Positions 1 to 8,332 of a DNA stretch of 62,235 nucleotides are shown here, piece after piece. Position numbers and translations under genes: made by a program. The DNA comes from a virus. Location of the stretch: positions 1-62,235 of IMG/VR virus record IMGVR_UViG_3300018411_000620. One strand, written 5' to 3'. Every line of letters starts with the position of its first letter. The stretch's first letter is position 1. The notes beneath the pieces are model-generated. The model was not told the origin of the DNA. It worked only from the letters and a program-made list of their open reading frames with translations, and searched no databases.

Positions 1-706
1 ATCCAGAATGACATAGTAACGACGTATTTGCCGAAGGATTATTTAAAGCGCCAATATATCCAGATAGTGATACATTTTCAACCAACATATAAGAACTTCC
101 ATCTTCTAATAATAATTCGATCGCAACTCTGCAAATGGTATTCGTAGGAGGTTCCTCTTCTAATTCAAATGAAAATGTTTCATTTACAAAGTTAATGGTT
201 GTTCGTCTATCGTAATGCATTTCGTCATATTCTCTAAATGTATTGTTGTCATTTGGTGGAATATATGTTACGGCGGTGTTGCTAAATGGCGTAACGAGTC
301 TTGCTGACTTATTTCCAGCCAATGCTATGTTCCCATCCATATTTCCTAATATAAGACCTTTTAAATCACTTGTTATACGCGTAAGATCATATCTTTTATT
401 ATCATATGGTGATTGGAAAAATAGTCCACCGGATGATTTATTTATTATAAAATCATCTGTAGTTAACGATCCTATTTGTGAAACAAAATTCCACGTTAGT
501 GGCTGATCCGTAGCCGCCATATCGTAAATCTCATAATCCAATTTATGATTGGTCGTATTCTCAACTAATCTCCAGTCATATTGAACTGGAGTAGTTTTAT
601 ATGATTTCAATAATACGCCAGTATTAAATTCTGCTTCTGATACGGGCGAAAATGTGGTTGAGGCTATATCCATAGCCATTCCTCTTGCGATTAAATCTAT
701 AGCCAA
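1..706 (-). CDS. Putative tail-associated protein (3' end outside window)
   Basis: The reading frame is open from a TTG start at 706 to the window edge, so at least 235 residues are present and the C-terminus is missing. An AAGGAG site at 717-722 lies 10 bases before the TTG. The first in-frame ATG, nine codons later, has no ribosome site at a useful distance, so I chose TTG. The sequence is rich in Ser, Thr, Asn and beta-favouring residues, with no motif I recognise. It is the last gene of the leftward fibre region, which suggests a virion or host-contact role, but that rests on position only. Confidence 0.7.
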   Translation of the reverse strand, partial: MAIDLIARGMAMDIASTTFSPVSEAEFNTGVLLKSYKTTPVQYDWRLVENTTNHKLDYEIYDMAATDQPLTWNFVSQIGSLTTDDFIINKSSGGLFFQSPYDNKRYDLTRITSDLKGLILGNMDGNIALAGNKSARLVTPFSNTAVTYIPPNDNNTFREYDEMHYDRRTTINFVNETFSFELEEEPPTNTICRVAIELLLEDGSSYMLVENVSLSGYIGALNNPSANTSLLCHSG

Positions 707-796
707 AATTAATCAACTCCTTATTATAAAATTATTTAAATAATAACTATTCTACAATAATTCATAAACACTTTGATACAAATATTTTGGCTATAC

Positions 797-1138
797 CTAA
801 TCAACTATGGCGCCCCTTATGGTTAAATCGCCATTAGCAATACTAATTATTCTTACTCTTGCTTTACTAATGCCCTCTAAACTCATTTGCCACATTGTAT
901 CATTGGCTGTGCAGTTTGTATTCATAGCTAATGTTGTCAAATTTGCACATCTAACAGCCTTCCAAACTCCGTCTGGGAAAACCAATACCTCAAAAATTGT
1001 GTCAAAAGATGTTGATGTGCCAGAAAAATCAATATTCATTAACATATTATTTTTGTTTACAATTAATTCGGCACCATTACCAATAACAGTTGATGCGTTT
1101 TGAAAAGTAATAACTTTCTCTCTATTATTACTACCCAT
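797..1138 (-). CDS. Small hypothetical protein of the fibre region (113 aa)
   Basis: A 113-residue protein starting at ATG behind a GGGAG site. It looks beta-rich and has no signal peptide, membrane segment or cysteine motif typical of an enzyme. I do not recognise the family. It sits between the subtilase-like gene and the partial gene at the left end, all in one direction with short spacers, so it probably belongs to the same late tail/fibre transcript. Small all-beta proteins in such positions are often fibre tips or accessory adhesins, but nothing in the sequence proves this. Confidence 0.65.
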   Translation of the reverse strand: MGSNNREKVITFQNASTVIGNGAELIVNKNNMLMNIDFSGTSTSFDTIFEVLVFPDGVWKAVRCANLTTLAMNTNCTANDTMWQMSLEGISKARVRIISIANGDLTIRGAIVD

Positions 1139-1186
1139 TTTATATCACTCCCTTCTTCTTCTATAAACAAAATTGAATAAATATAA

Positions 1187-2296
1187 TTATTTTTCCAATA
1201 TTAATACCTTTTGTAATGATTGCACCCAACCTACTTTACAATTTAGAACCTCGCTAACAAATCTTAAAGGAATTAATGTGCGATTATTCTTATCAATTAA
1301 CGGTGCTTCATTTAACGTATAGTCTTGTCCATTCACTTTTGCTAATTTAGAACCAGTATTTAAAACAATCACTATATTACCTTTTGTGATTTCAATATGC
1401 ATAGATTTGTCCGCATTATACGCCGGTGTTTTAATTGTTGCACCTAAAATATCACAAAGAGTTCTTAGTGGAACTAATGTGTTGCCATTAAGATTTACAG
1501 GCGTAGTATCCATAGTAAACTTCGCACCATCTACGAAATAATTATTATTACCAATTTGCATAGTAGTATATTTCTTGTCTGTGGATGGAAGAATTGGAAG
1601 CCCATATCCTGTATATATATCCATTCCCACTGTTTCCAAATCCATACAAATCATTTTTAAGTATTCAAATACTTCATCCTGTGTCAAATCGCCGTATCTT
1701 TGAATTAACAATGCACATTTACCAGCAAAATATGGTGTTGAAAAAGACGTTCCCCAATTCCATCCCATGAAATCTGTAAATTCTTTAGCGGTTCCATTGC
1801 AAAATTGCTTAACATATTGTGGAGAGCCTTTTATTAAACTACATGCGCCAATCCATATGGCAACATCTGATGGAAATGCGCCATTACATGTTTCACCAAC
1901 ATTACCAGATAAATTTAAAAATATAAGATTATATTTTTTCTTTAGCGCATTTAATTCTTGTGAATACCATGTATTTTCTTCTGTGCCGCCATGATTTGAC
2001 TGTGTCAATATTTTTACTTTATATTTTACTATAAAATCTTCAAGTGAATATGATATATTATTATAGTATACATCATACTTATATATATCACCACCACTTG
2101 TAAGCGTTCCTATGCTTGCATTGATAACCGTAGCATCCGGTGCGGCATCAAGAATACGCTGCTTAGTTTGTTGTCCATGCGTGCTATTTCCTTCGCAATT
2201 CATGATAACAACGCCTTTTCCGGTAAATTTGGAAGTGTTCCATCCGGTAACATTACAATAATCATTCTGTTGTTTTATAACTTCTTGATTCGTCAT
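1187..2296 (-). CDS. Subtilase-like (S8) domain plus copper-amine-oxidase-N stalk domain
   Basis: Residues ~25-225 resemble the S8 subtilisin fold. A His motif is seen at STHG (H40), an oxyanion-type Asn in SGN (N132), and the Ser motif GTSFSTP with S184 in the catalytic position. The usual catalytic Asp is not visible: the expected strand reads VVIMNCEG, with Asn or Glu where Asp is normal. Residues ~245-369 match the copper amine oxidase N-terminal (stalk) domain, with two copies of the TLVPLR/TLIPLR pattern; this domain is typical of Bacillota surface proteins. There is no signal peptide. In a fibre locus it may cleave or bind host surface protein, or process a tail protein. Activity is doubtful without the Asp. 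Confidence 0.8.
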   Translation of the reverse strand: MTNQEVIKQQNDYCNVTGWNTSKFTGKGVVIMNCEGNSTHGQQTKQRILDAAPDATVINASIGTLTSGGDIYKYDVYYNNISYSLEDFIVKYKVKILTQSNHGGTEENTWYSQELNALKKKYNLIFLNLSGNVGETCNGAFPSDVAIWIGACSLIKGSPQYVKQFCNGTAKEFTDFMGWNWGTSFSTPYFAGKCALLIQRYGDLTQDEVFEYLKMICMDLETVGMDIYTGYGLPILPSTDKKYTTMQIGNNNYFVDGAKFTMDTTPVNLNGNTLVPLRTLCDILGATIKTPAYNADKSMHIEITKGNIVIVLNTGSKLAKVNGQDYTLNEAPLIDKNNRTLIPLRFVSEVLNCKVGWVQSLQKVLILEK

Positions 2297-2320
2297 TTTT
2301 AACCACGCTTTCTTTTATAA

Positions 2321-3010
2321 CTATATGGTAGATATAATATCTGATAACGTATTTTTACTTAAATCACCAATTATTGTATTTAATTTTAGTCCTTGTGTGC
2401 AATCTAATCTGCAATCAGTAGAAACTGTACCGTCATAATTAACACCCATACCAGTTTTAGAGTTAATAAATCCTATTTTTTCTTCTAATATTTCATTCAA
2501 TTCTACTTTTTTATGAAATAAAATATAGTTTCTTTGCCAATTTAATAATGTAACGATTTCTACGCCATTATACATTCCATACACATATCTATCATCTTGG
2601 TCTATTATCGACATTCCAAGATATTGATACAGATCAATAAAATAATCGAATCCCAAATTATCATAATCGTAAATATAAACTGAATCAACATTAAGATTAA
2701 CTAGCGTAGAATTATTTATAAAATCCCCATTTGTATATAACACAACTTTATTATCTGGCATAATTTCTTTTATTTTTTGCGCCTTACTTCTTAAATTATC
2801 AATTTCTATCATTGGTTCATTAAGTCTATTTAGCTTTATAACACCTTTAAACTCGCTATCTTTCAATTCTTTAATCAGATTATCAAAAACACTATCATCA
2901 AGTAATTTATTGACATTCCTATTTTCAGTAAAGTGTAGGCACCAGCTGCACTTGTTATTACAATTTGAAGATAATCCAATTTCTATTATGTCTAAGTCTT
3001 TAATCAGCAT
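2321..3010 (-). CDS. Radical SAM protein, short form (rSAM-C)
   Basis: The N-terminus carries the radical SAM CX3CX2C motif (C17, C21, C24), which binds a 4Fe-4S cluster and S-adenosylmethionine. The pattern N-x-C-N-x-K-C-x-W-C and the later YTNGD and GVNYDGTVSTDCRLDC segments closely parallel the two radical SAM proteins at 8325-10047, so the three are paralogues. At 229 residues it is shorter and lacks the final CxxCxxC of the other two. The ATG overlaps the stop of the upstream gene (TAATG). Its substrate is unknown. It lies next to a ParB-like-domain gene, an arrangement repeated around 10 kb. Confidence 0.85.
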   Translation of the reverse strand: MLIKDLDIIEIGLSSNCNNKCSWCLHFTENRNVNKLLDDSVFDNLIKELKDSEFKGVIKLNRLNEPMIEIDNLRSKAQKIKEIMPDNKVVLYTNGDFINNSTLVNLNVDSVYIYDYDNLGFDYFIDLYQYLGMSIIDQDDRYVYGMYNGVEIVTLLNWQRNYILFHKKVELNEILEEKIGFINSKTGMGVNYDGTVSTDCRLDCTQGLKLNTIIGDLSKNTLSDIISTI

Positions 3011-3222
3011 TATTGAATCACATCTCCTATCTTATTATCAATAGAAGTTATTTTAATGCCTGCCTTTTCTTTTAATATAACAAGCCAGTAATCTATTGCC
3101 TCTTTAGTTGTCTTGGTGCTTGTGATAGCCTTTTCATAGGTCATTCCTACGTTGTTATCTATTAAATATTGCACAACTCTATATGCTAAATATCTAGCAA
3201 TTACGTCATTAGAATAATCCAT
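3010..3222 (-). CDS. Small hypothetical protein (70 aa)
   Basis: I start this gene at the ATG at 3222 because a strong AGGAGGTG site lies just upstream (about 3230-3237). The 70-residue product is predicted helical, with alternating charged and hydrophobic residues and no cysteine motif. The C-terminal TTKEAIDYWLVILKEKAGI part could be a small helix-turn-helix-like or helical bundle element. Its stop overlaps the start of rSAM-C by one base, so the two are translationally coupled. Function unknown. Confidence 0.65.
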   Translation of the reverse strand: MDYSNDVIARYLAYRVVQYLIDNNVGMTYEKAITSTKTTKEAIDYWLVILKEKAGIKITSIDNKIGDVIQ

Positions 3223-3238
3223 ATTAATACACCTCCTT

Positions 3239-3385
3239 TTATTGTGTTTCCACCATCGTATCGAGAATTGTCGAAATATATTCTGCTTGTTCTCTAAGTT
3301 CCTCATTTTGCTTTGTTAATAGCTCTATCTTTTCTTCTTTTTCTTTTAATAAAGCAAGGGTTTGACCCCATTGTGTATTATCCAT
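3239..3385 (-). CDS. Very small coiled-coil protein (48 aa)
   Basis: A 48-residue frame from ATG at 3385 to TAA at 3239-3241, preceded by a strong AAGGAGG site. The start lies inside the last codons of the ParB-like gene, so the two overlap by 8 bases. The sequence is almost one amphipathic helix rich in Lys, Glu and Gln with Leu/Ile spacing (residues ~8-45), which suggests a coiled coil. Small coiled-coil proteins are common beside phage fibre genes as chaperones or connectors. Identity unknown. Confidence 0.6.
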   Translation of the reverse strand: MDNTQWGQTLALLKEKEEKIELLTKQNEELREQAEYISTILDTMVETQ

Positions 3386-4049
3386 CTATTAAAACCTCCT
3401 TGAACGGGTTATTTATAAAATCACTAAACAACTTTTCATCTTGCAATATTGGATTTGGTTTAATTATACAATTCTCTTCCCCTAATTCTTCTGATAGAAA
3501 ATATATGTTATGACTAATATATGCACCTAAATGGTCTAATTCAAGTATCAATTCAAATTCAGATAGTTTTCTATCAAAATATATTTCATCCATGTTTTTA
3601 TATGAAATGAAATCTATAAAATTATTAATCCTATTCATATCTAACATCTTTTTTTTCCAATATACATATTTTTCTGTGCTGTATGGAGATTTTACAAATA
3701 TAAACTTTTTATCCAATCTATTTTCTTTATTACATAGCTTCAAGCTATATAATCTGTGTTTTCCCATGAACATATATGGATGTTCGCTATTACTTATGAA
3801 AAACGGCGTATACATACCGTTTTTCAAAATATCTTTTCCTAATTCTATTTCTTTAGACCTATATTTTTTTAAATACGGGTTTATTAAATCACATCCATAT
3901 TCATTAAATCTATAATCTGAACTACTATAAAATTTTTCATAAACATCTTTAAATTCATAGGAAAAGCCGTGTTCATTTATCATTTTATATAATATTAACA
4001 TATAGTAATAATTATATAATTTATCTAAGTATTCTTTTTTATGCAACAT
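3378..4049 (-). CDS. ParB/sulfiredoxin-like domain protein B
   Basis: Residues ~69-105 contain ELGKDILKNGMYTPFFIS followed by MGKHRLYSLKL. This is the G-x-H-R segment of the ParB N-terminal/Srx-like fold, which in characterised members binds nucleotides (CTP in ParB, ATP in sulfiredoxin). The same two blocks, in the same order, occur in the gene at 10055-11086, so they are paralogues. No ParB-type helix-turn-helix is seen, so chromosome partition is unlikely. Its ATG overlaps the end of the glycine-rich adhesin gene by 11 bases. Downstream lie two tiny genes and rSAM-C. A role with the radical SAM proteins is inferred from this repeated pairing. Confidence 0.65.
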   Translation of the reverse strand: MLHKKEYLDKLYNYYYMLILYKMINEHGFSYEFKDVYEKFYSSSDYRFNEYGCDLINPYLKKYRSKEIELGKDILKNGMYTPFFISNSEHPYMFMGKHRLYSLKLCNKENRLDKKFIFVKSPYSTEKYVYWKKKMLDMNRINNFIDFISYKNMDEIYFDRKLSEFELILELDHLGAYISHNIYFLSEELGEENCIIKPNPILQDEKLFSDFINNPFKEVLIDG

Positions 4050-5238
4050 AATATAAAACTATAGCTCCTTGTCCACCAGCACCACTATTCATTCCACCAC
4101 CGCCGCCGTAGCCACCGCCACCACCTGCAGAAGATGCACCAGTTCCTTCTCCACAAGAACCTCCACCGCCAGTTCCTATATCTTGACTTCCAGTTCCACC
4201 CGTGCCGGGGATTTCAGTAGGATAACTTGGATTTGTAGCACCAGATGTGCCATTTCCTCCACCGTAGCCACCACCACCACCAGAATAATACACGGTCGGT
4301 GTGCCACCAGAGCTTACTTTGATAAATTTACCGCTTTGCGTTGGCGTTCCGCCAGTATCACCATATCCACCAGAAGCATCTTCTGTTCCTGTGGTCGATT
4401 GTTCGCCACCAACAGACGAAAGTGCACCAAATGTAGCTGCTGCACCATTGCCAGCTGGAACTGTATAACTTATTGATTGCCCTGGTGTTACTGATAGGGC
4501 GTATTGTGTATACGCACCACCTCTTCCACCATAATATCCCTGACCTCGACCGGCATTTTCTCCGGCACCAATCAAACAGACGGTTATACATGTTATACCA
4601 GTAGGAACTGTAAATGTAGCCGTTCCGGGTGTTGTATATACATGTCTAAATCCATTTATTGTTGATGAATAAGTATTTCTTATCGTATCAACCATAGTTG
4701 CATTACTTACCACATTTGTCATTGTATTATAGTCTTTAAACATATTTGTAATAGTTGTCGAGTTTAACATATTTGCAGATGCCCATGTGCTACTGGTTAT
4801 TAATGAGTTAATATATGTATTACTGGTCATTTCGGATAATGCACCGGCCACACAGTCATAAAACGTATTACATTTTATTAAATTTGTGAATGGTGAAGTC
4901 GAAGAGCTAGTTCCTTTGAACCACGCATACATCGCGAGCTGTAGCCCTATAAGCCCCACTCTATTAACATTGCCCTTACCAAAAGCAGCATCTAAGCCAT
5001 TTGTATTAGCCGCCGTGCAAAATGCTATATATGATGAAAGATTTATATTCTTTTTTAATAAGTCATTTACTGTTGCTGTTGCACCGTCTATACCATAAAG
5101 CGTTTTAACGTCACTTGATAATAAGATTTTTGTATCATTAAATGTTCTTGTATCTATTGTATCAACAAGCGTTTTTAAGTCGTTTAATTTTGTTCTAATA
5201 GCACCGGCATTTTCGCCATTAGCTATAAAATCTGCCAT
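4039..5238 (-). CDS. Tail adhesin with glycine-rich C-terminal domain
   Basis: 399 residues. The N-terminal ~200 are helical/mixed with repeated NTYINSL/NMLNSTTITNMF-like stretches. From ~200 a TFTVPTGITCITV beta segment leads into an extensive Gly-rich domain with GGGGGYGGG runs, ending in GAIVLYYVA. This layout is typical of glycine-rich phage tail appendages whose polyglycine helices form receptor-binding tips. AAGGAGG precedes the ATG. It lies between another fibre-like gene and the ParB-like gene. The long Gly/Ser/Thr codon runs produce spurious open frames on the opposite strand. Confidence 0.8.
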   Translation of the reverse strand: MADFIANGENAGAIRTKLNDLKTLVDTIDTRTFNDTKILLSSDVKTLYGIDGATATVNDLLKKNINLSSYIAFCTAANTNGLDAAFGKGNVNRVGLIGLQLAMYAWFKGTSSSTSPFTNLIKCNTFYDCVAGALSEMTSNTYINSLITSSTWASANMLNSTTITNMFKDYNTMTNVVSNATMVDTIRNTYSSTINGFRHVYTTPGTATFTVPTGITCITVCLIGAGENAGRGQGYYGGRGGAYTQYALSVTPGQSISYTVPAGNGAAATFGALSSVGGEQSTTGTEDASGGYGDTGGTPTQSGKFIKVSSGGTPTVYYSGGGGGYGGGNGTSGATNPSYPTEIPGTGGTGSQDIGTGGGGSCGEGTGASSAGGGGGYGGGGGMNSGAGGQGAIVLYYVA

Positions 5239-5270
5239 ATTTATATCCTCCTTTGTTATATAAGAAATTA

Positions 5271-6539
5271 TTATAATACCGATGGTGTAAAATTAAATTC
5301 TGTATATGTATAATCATCATTCCAAGGTTGTGCGTCATCCCATTTATAATCTTTATAATATTTGATTATGCCATCTTTTACCATCATCCAATCTGTTGTA
5401 GTATTTATAATTGTTCCACCTAAATATATATCAAAATTGTTATCGTTTAATTTTAGATTACTATATATAGTATCCTCAAAATGTAGTTTTCCACACAACA
5501 CTGCATATTGCAAATCCTTAACCCTATACTTATCGCCTATATTATAAGTAAAGAAATATTTATAATCCACGCCATTAATATCTTTTTTTGGCAATAATGT
5601 CCAATTATGCAGACCTGTTGTTGTTTCCTCCTCTAAAAATACCTTATAGTTTCTATATAATTGAACATAAAAACTTGCTGGTCTATACCCATATATATTA
5701 CTATCATCAACCCACGTGATTGTATTTGAAGAATGCGAGACCGTTTGCAATTGATGTGTCATACTTGCAACATATCCATTAACTGTTAATGTGTTAGTAT
5801 AATTCAACAAATTACTCGTGCTTGTTATAGTTATAACATCTGTGTTGAACAAAAATGCATTATATGAAGAAATCCATGTAGCCGTATTTGATCCAGTTAT
5901 TGATATATTTTTAAACACTGAACCATTTTTATAAATTACATATTCATCAGAATTTGGTCTGGTATTATATGCATTTAAACTATCATCTGTCCAATTCACA
6001 GTAAAACTAATGGTTTGCTGTGAAATAGGAAGTGTAAATGAGGCACTTGTTTTGGCATTTGTTTGCGTTACAGACGTTGTCACAATGGTTACAACATCTG
6101 ACACACTCACGGTTAACGTGTCATCAAGCCATGCAACTGGCATATTAACATTAATGGTTTGTGTTGTAGCCAATGTGAACGTGCTTGTAGTGCCATCGCC
6201 TTTCGCTCCCAATATGGTAGTATTTGATGCTGAATATAACTGTATGCTACTTCCAAGAGTTACATTATTTAATTTAAATGTTGGCGTAGACGTATATGTA
6301 AAATTCGGAGCAGTATAGCCACTTGTTCCCGTTCTATTTATTACATCTGAGTTACTAATTGTTATTGGTAATATGCAAGTATCACCACTTATTATTGGCG
6401 TTTTCAGAGTAGCTGTAGCATTACTTGTTATCGTAGAAGTGTTCGTTGGATATTGATAATACATTACATACCATGAATATACAGAACTTAGTGTGCCATA
6501 AGCTCCAAAATTAATCGTATATGGAAAAGTTATAGCCAC
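5271..6539 (-). CDS. Putative tail fibre or baseplate-distal protein
   Basis: 422 residues starting at GTG (6537-6539), nine bases after a GGAGG site. The protein is rich in Thr, Ser and Asn with many short beta segments (for example SFTVNWTDDSLN and TITWVDDSN), suggesting two or three Ig-like or FnIII-like repeats before a distinct C-terminal part from ~300. No catalytic motif is visible. It directly follows the NeuB-type gene and precedes the Gly-rich adhesin, so a structural or receptor-contact role is likely. The exact family is not recognised. Confidence 0.65.
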   Translation of the reverse strand: MAITFPYTINFGAYGTLSSVYSWYVMYYQYPTNTSTITSNATATLKTPIISGDTCILPITISNSDVINRTGTSGYTAPNFTYTSTPTFKLNNVTLGSSIQLYSASNTTILGAKGDGTTSTFTLATTQTINVNMPVAWLDDTLTVSVSDVVTIVTTSVTQTNAKTSASFTLPISQQTISFTVNWTDDSLNAYNTRPNSDEYVIYKNGSVFKNISITGSNTATWISSYNAFLFNTDVITITSTSNLLNYTNTLTVNGYVASMTHQLQTVSHSSNTITWVDDSNIYGYRPASFYVQLYRNYKVFLEEETTTGLHNWTLLPKKDINGVDYKYFFTYNIGDKYRVKDLQYAVLCGKLHFEDTIYSNLKLNDNNFDIYLGGTIINTTTDWMMVKDGIIKYYKDYKWDDAQPWNDDYTYTEFNFTPSVL

Positions 6540-6552
6540 AAAATATCACCTC

Positions 6553-7371
6553 CTAATAACGCAATTTTGATTTAACTATCTCCTCACTTGCATAGACTTT
6601 TTTATAATCATTGCCTAATGCAATTTCTATATTATTTAAAATTGGAATTAATTTATTTAAATCATCAATATCTAAACTACTTTTTTGATCAGTTCCTTGC
6701 ATATTCCTATCCAAAGTAATATGTCTTTCGATAATTTTAGAACCCAATGATTTAGCTATAATTGTCTGTAAATACCCATCTTCATGCCCACTATAACCTA
6801 TTGCATTAAACGGATATAGTTTGCCCAAAGTCTTTATCATATTCAAATCAGATTCTTCTAATTTTGTGGGGTAAGAGCTATTGCAATGCAATATAGATAA
6901 TTCAACGTCATTAAGCAATTCTACGGCATTATTAATCTCTTCAAAAGTGCTCATGCCCGTTCCAATAATTACTGGCAACCCATAAGATTTTACCTTTGTC
7001 AATAATTCTACATTTGTTATACATGCACTTGGTATTTTAATAAACGGAATATCATATTGTGTAATAAATTCTAAACTGTCAATATCCCATACAGAAGCAG
7101 ACCATTTAATGCCAATTTCCTTACATAATGCGTCTATCTGATCATATTCTTCTTTTCCAAATTCAATCAGATGTTTATATTTAATATATTCCATTTCACC
7201 AAAAATAGTGTTTTTAACTACATGTTTTTGGTTTTCTGGAACACAAACATCAGGATTTCTTTTTTGAAATTTAACTACATCAACCCCACATTCTTTGGCT
7301 TTAATAATTATTTCTTTGGCAATGTTAATATCGCCATTATGGTTGATTCCAATATCCCCTACAAAAATCAT
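6553..7371 (-). CDS. NeuB/SpsE-type nonulosonate synthase, catalytic domain only
   Basis: The 272 residues match the NeuB TIM barrel, which condenses phosphoenolpyruvate with an N-acyl hexosamine (ManNAc-like) to a nine-carbon nonulosonic acid. Landmarks are DIGINHNGD (6-14), KFQ (34-36), IKIPSACITN (111-120), GTGMST (137-142), HCNSSYPT (162-169), YSGH (193-196) and ERHITLDR (215-222). The family is usually ~340-350 residues with a C-terminal SAF (antifreeze-like) domain. This one stops at the SKLRY position, where that domain would begin. It lies directly downstream of the HAD and cytidylyltransferase genes, a coherent sugar-acid pathway. The loss of SAF, which contributes to the active site of the dimer partner in known enzymes, leaves activity uncertain. 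Confidence 0.88.
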   Translation of the reverse strand: MIFVGDIGINHNGDINIAKEIIIKAKECGVDVVKFQKRNPDVCVPENQKHVVKNTIFGEMEYIKYKHLIEFGKEEYDQIDALCKEIGIKWSASVWDIDSLEFITQYDIPFIKIPSACITNVELLTKVKSYGLPVIIGTGMSTFEEINNAVELLNDVELSILHCNSSYPTKLEESDLNMIKTLGKLYPFNAIGYSGHEDGYLQTIIAKSLGSKIIERHITLDRNMQGTDQKSSLDIDDLNKLIPILNNIEIALGNDYKKVYASEEIVKSKLRY

Positions 7372-7388
7372 AACTAATTCCTTTCATT

Positions 7389-7676
7389 CTAATCTAAATA
7401 AGTATCTTTTACACTTCTGTCGTCGATATAAATATCGGCGGATGGTTTACCCATAATTAACTGGTCATACTTAACACCCCAATCCTTTAGTTGCCTCTTT
7501 GTAATATATTCCCAATCTATTCCTGTTTCATAACCTCTTGCTGTAAAAAACACTATAGTATTTCCTGCGCCATATAAATCATTTATATGATTAATTCTAT
7601 CCTTAAACGGCTTTGCATCACGATAATCTTTCTCTTGACTACAAATTGTTCCGTCAATATCGCAAACCACTTTCAT
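7389..7676 (-). CDS. Small HAD-superfamily phosphatase
   Basis: A compact 95-residue HAD protein. Motif I is CDIDGTIC (nucleophile D6, acid D8), motif II FFTARG (44-48), the motif III Lys is in GKPSAD (K77), and motif IV is IYIDD (D85, D86). Such capless small HADs occur in surface-polysaccharide loci as sugar phosphate phosphatases. Between a cytidylyltransferase and a NeuB-type synthase, it could dephosphorylate a nonulosonate 9-phosphate, as NeuB9P phosphatases do (inference). Its start overlaps the end of the cytidylyltransferase gene by one base. Confidence 0.85.
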   Translation of the reverse strand: MKVVCDIDGTICSQEKDYRDAKPFKDRINHINDLYGAGNTIVFFTARGYETGIDWEYITKRQLKDWGVKYDQLIMGKPSADIYIDDRSVKDTYLD

Positions 7677-8332
7677 TATACATTCCTTTCATAAAGCCAT
7701 TTAGCATATTCATATTCATCAAATGTATCAATATCCACCGTCTCTTCTTTCGGAATAATAAGTGGCAAAAATCCATCTTTGAGCATTAAACCATCTTCTT
7801 TAAATTTATTTTTATTAAATACGTGGAAACAATGAGCAGTTTGATACCAAGGAGTTATTTCTTTTGTCGTAAGCTTATCATAGTCTATATGATTTACAAC
7901 ATTGAAATTTTCATCCATAATCCAATTTTGTAATATTTTTGCACTGGTTCCATATTCTTTATCGGAATTATCAAATTCTTCTATTTTTTTCAATATGGTT
8001 TCAACCGATAAAAATATTAGACATGGATTTAAAAACATCAAATAATCTTCTTCTACATCCAAAACGTCTTTAAAAATATAAACCAGTGGCGTTTCAGCAT
8101 AACAGGTATCTTTATCTCTAATTATTGTTTTAACATTTGGATATTTGCTTGCAATATCAATCAATTCATCATCATTTATTAGCACATAAGTATTAACAAA
8201 TTTGGATAAATATTCAAGTTTCTGACAACAGATATCAAACATGCATGTATCGCCGATTGGTAAAATTTGTTTATTTGGCAATCTTTTACTATCTAATCTT
8301 GCCGGAACAAAAATTCCTATTTTTTTATTCAT
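7676..8332 (-). CDS. CMP-sugar (acylneuraminate/KDO/SpsF-type) cytidylyltransferase
   Basis: The 218-residue protein begins with the NTP-transferase signature PARLDSKRLPNK (10-21), characteristic of CMP-NeuAc, CMP-KDO and SpsF-like enzymes that activate a sugar acid with CTP. The ATG at 8332 lies inside the last codons of the upstream radical SAM gene (ATGAATAA overlap). In-frame extension further upstream would run through that gene and is unlikely. The C-terminal EETVDIDTFDEYEYAKWLYE resembles the usual D-x-D-x-x-x-D ending. With the HAD and NeuB-type genes it forms a minimal make-and-activate module for a nonulosonic acid. No glycosyltransferase is seen beside it. Confidence 0.85.
   Translation of the reverse strand: MNKKIGIFVPARLDSKRLPNKQILPIGDTCMFDICCQKLEYLSKFVNTYVLINDDELIDIASKYPNVKTIIRDKDTCYAETPLVYIFKDVLDVEEDYLMFLNPCLIFLSVETILKKIEEFDNSDKEYGTSAKILQNWIMDENFNVVNHIDYDKLTTKEITPWYQTAHCFHVFNKNKFKEDGLMLKDGFLPLIIPKEETVDIDTFDEYEYAKWLYERNV

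Noticed and set aside
4069-4476. Long Ser/Thr/Arg-rich open frame on the plus strand
   Set aside because: It is the antisense shadow of the glycine-rich repeats (GGN codons read backwards) of the adhesin gene; no ribosome site.
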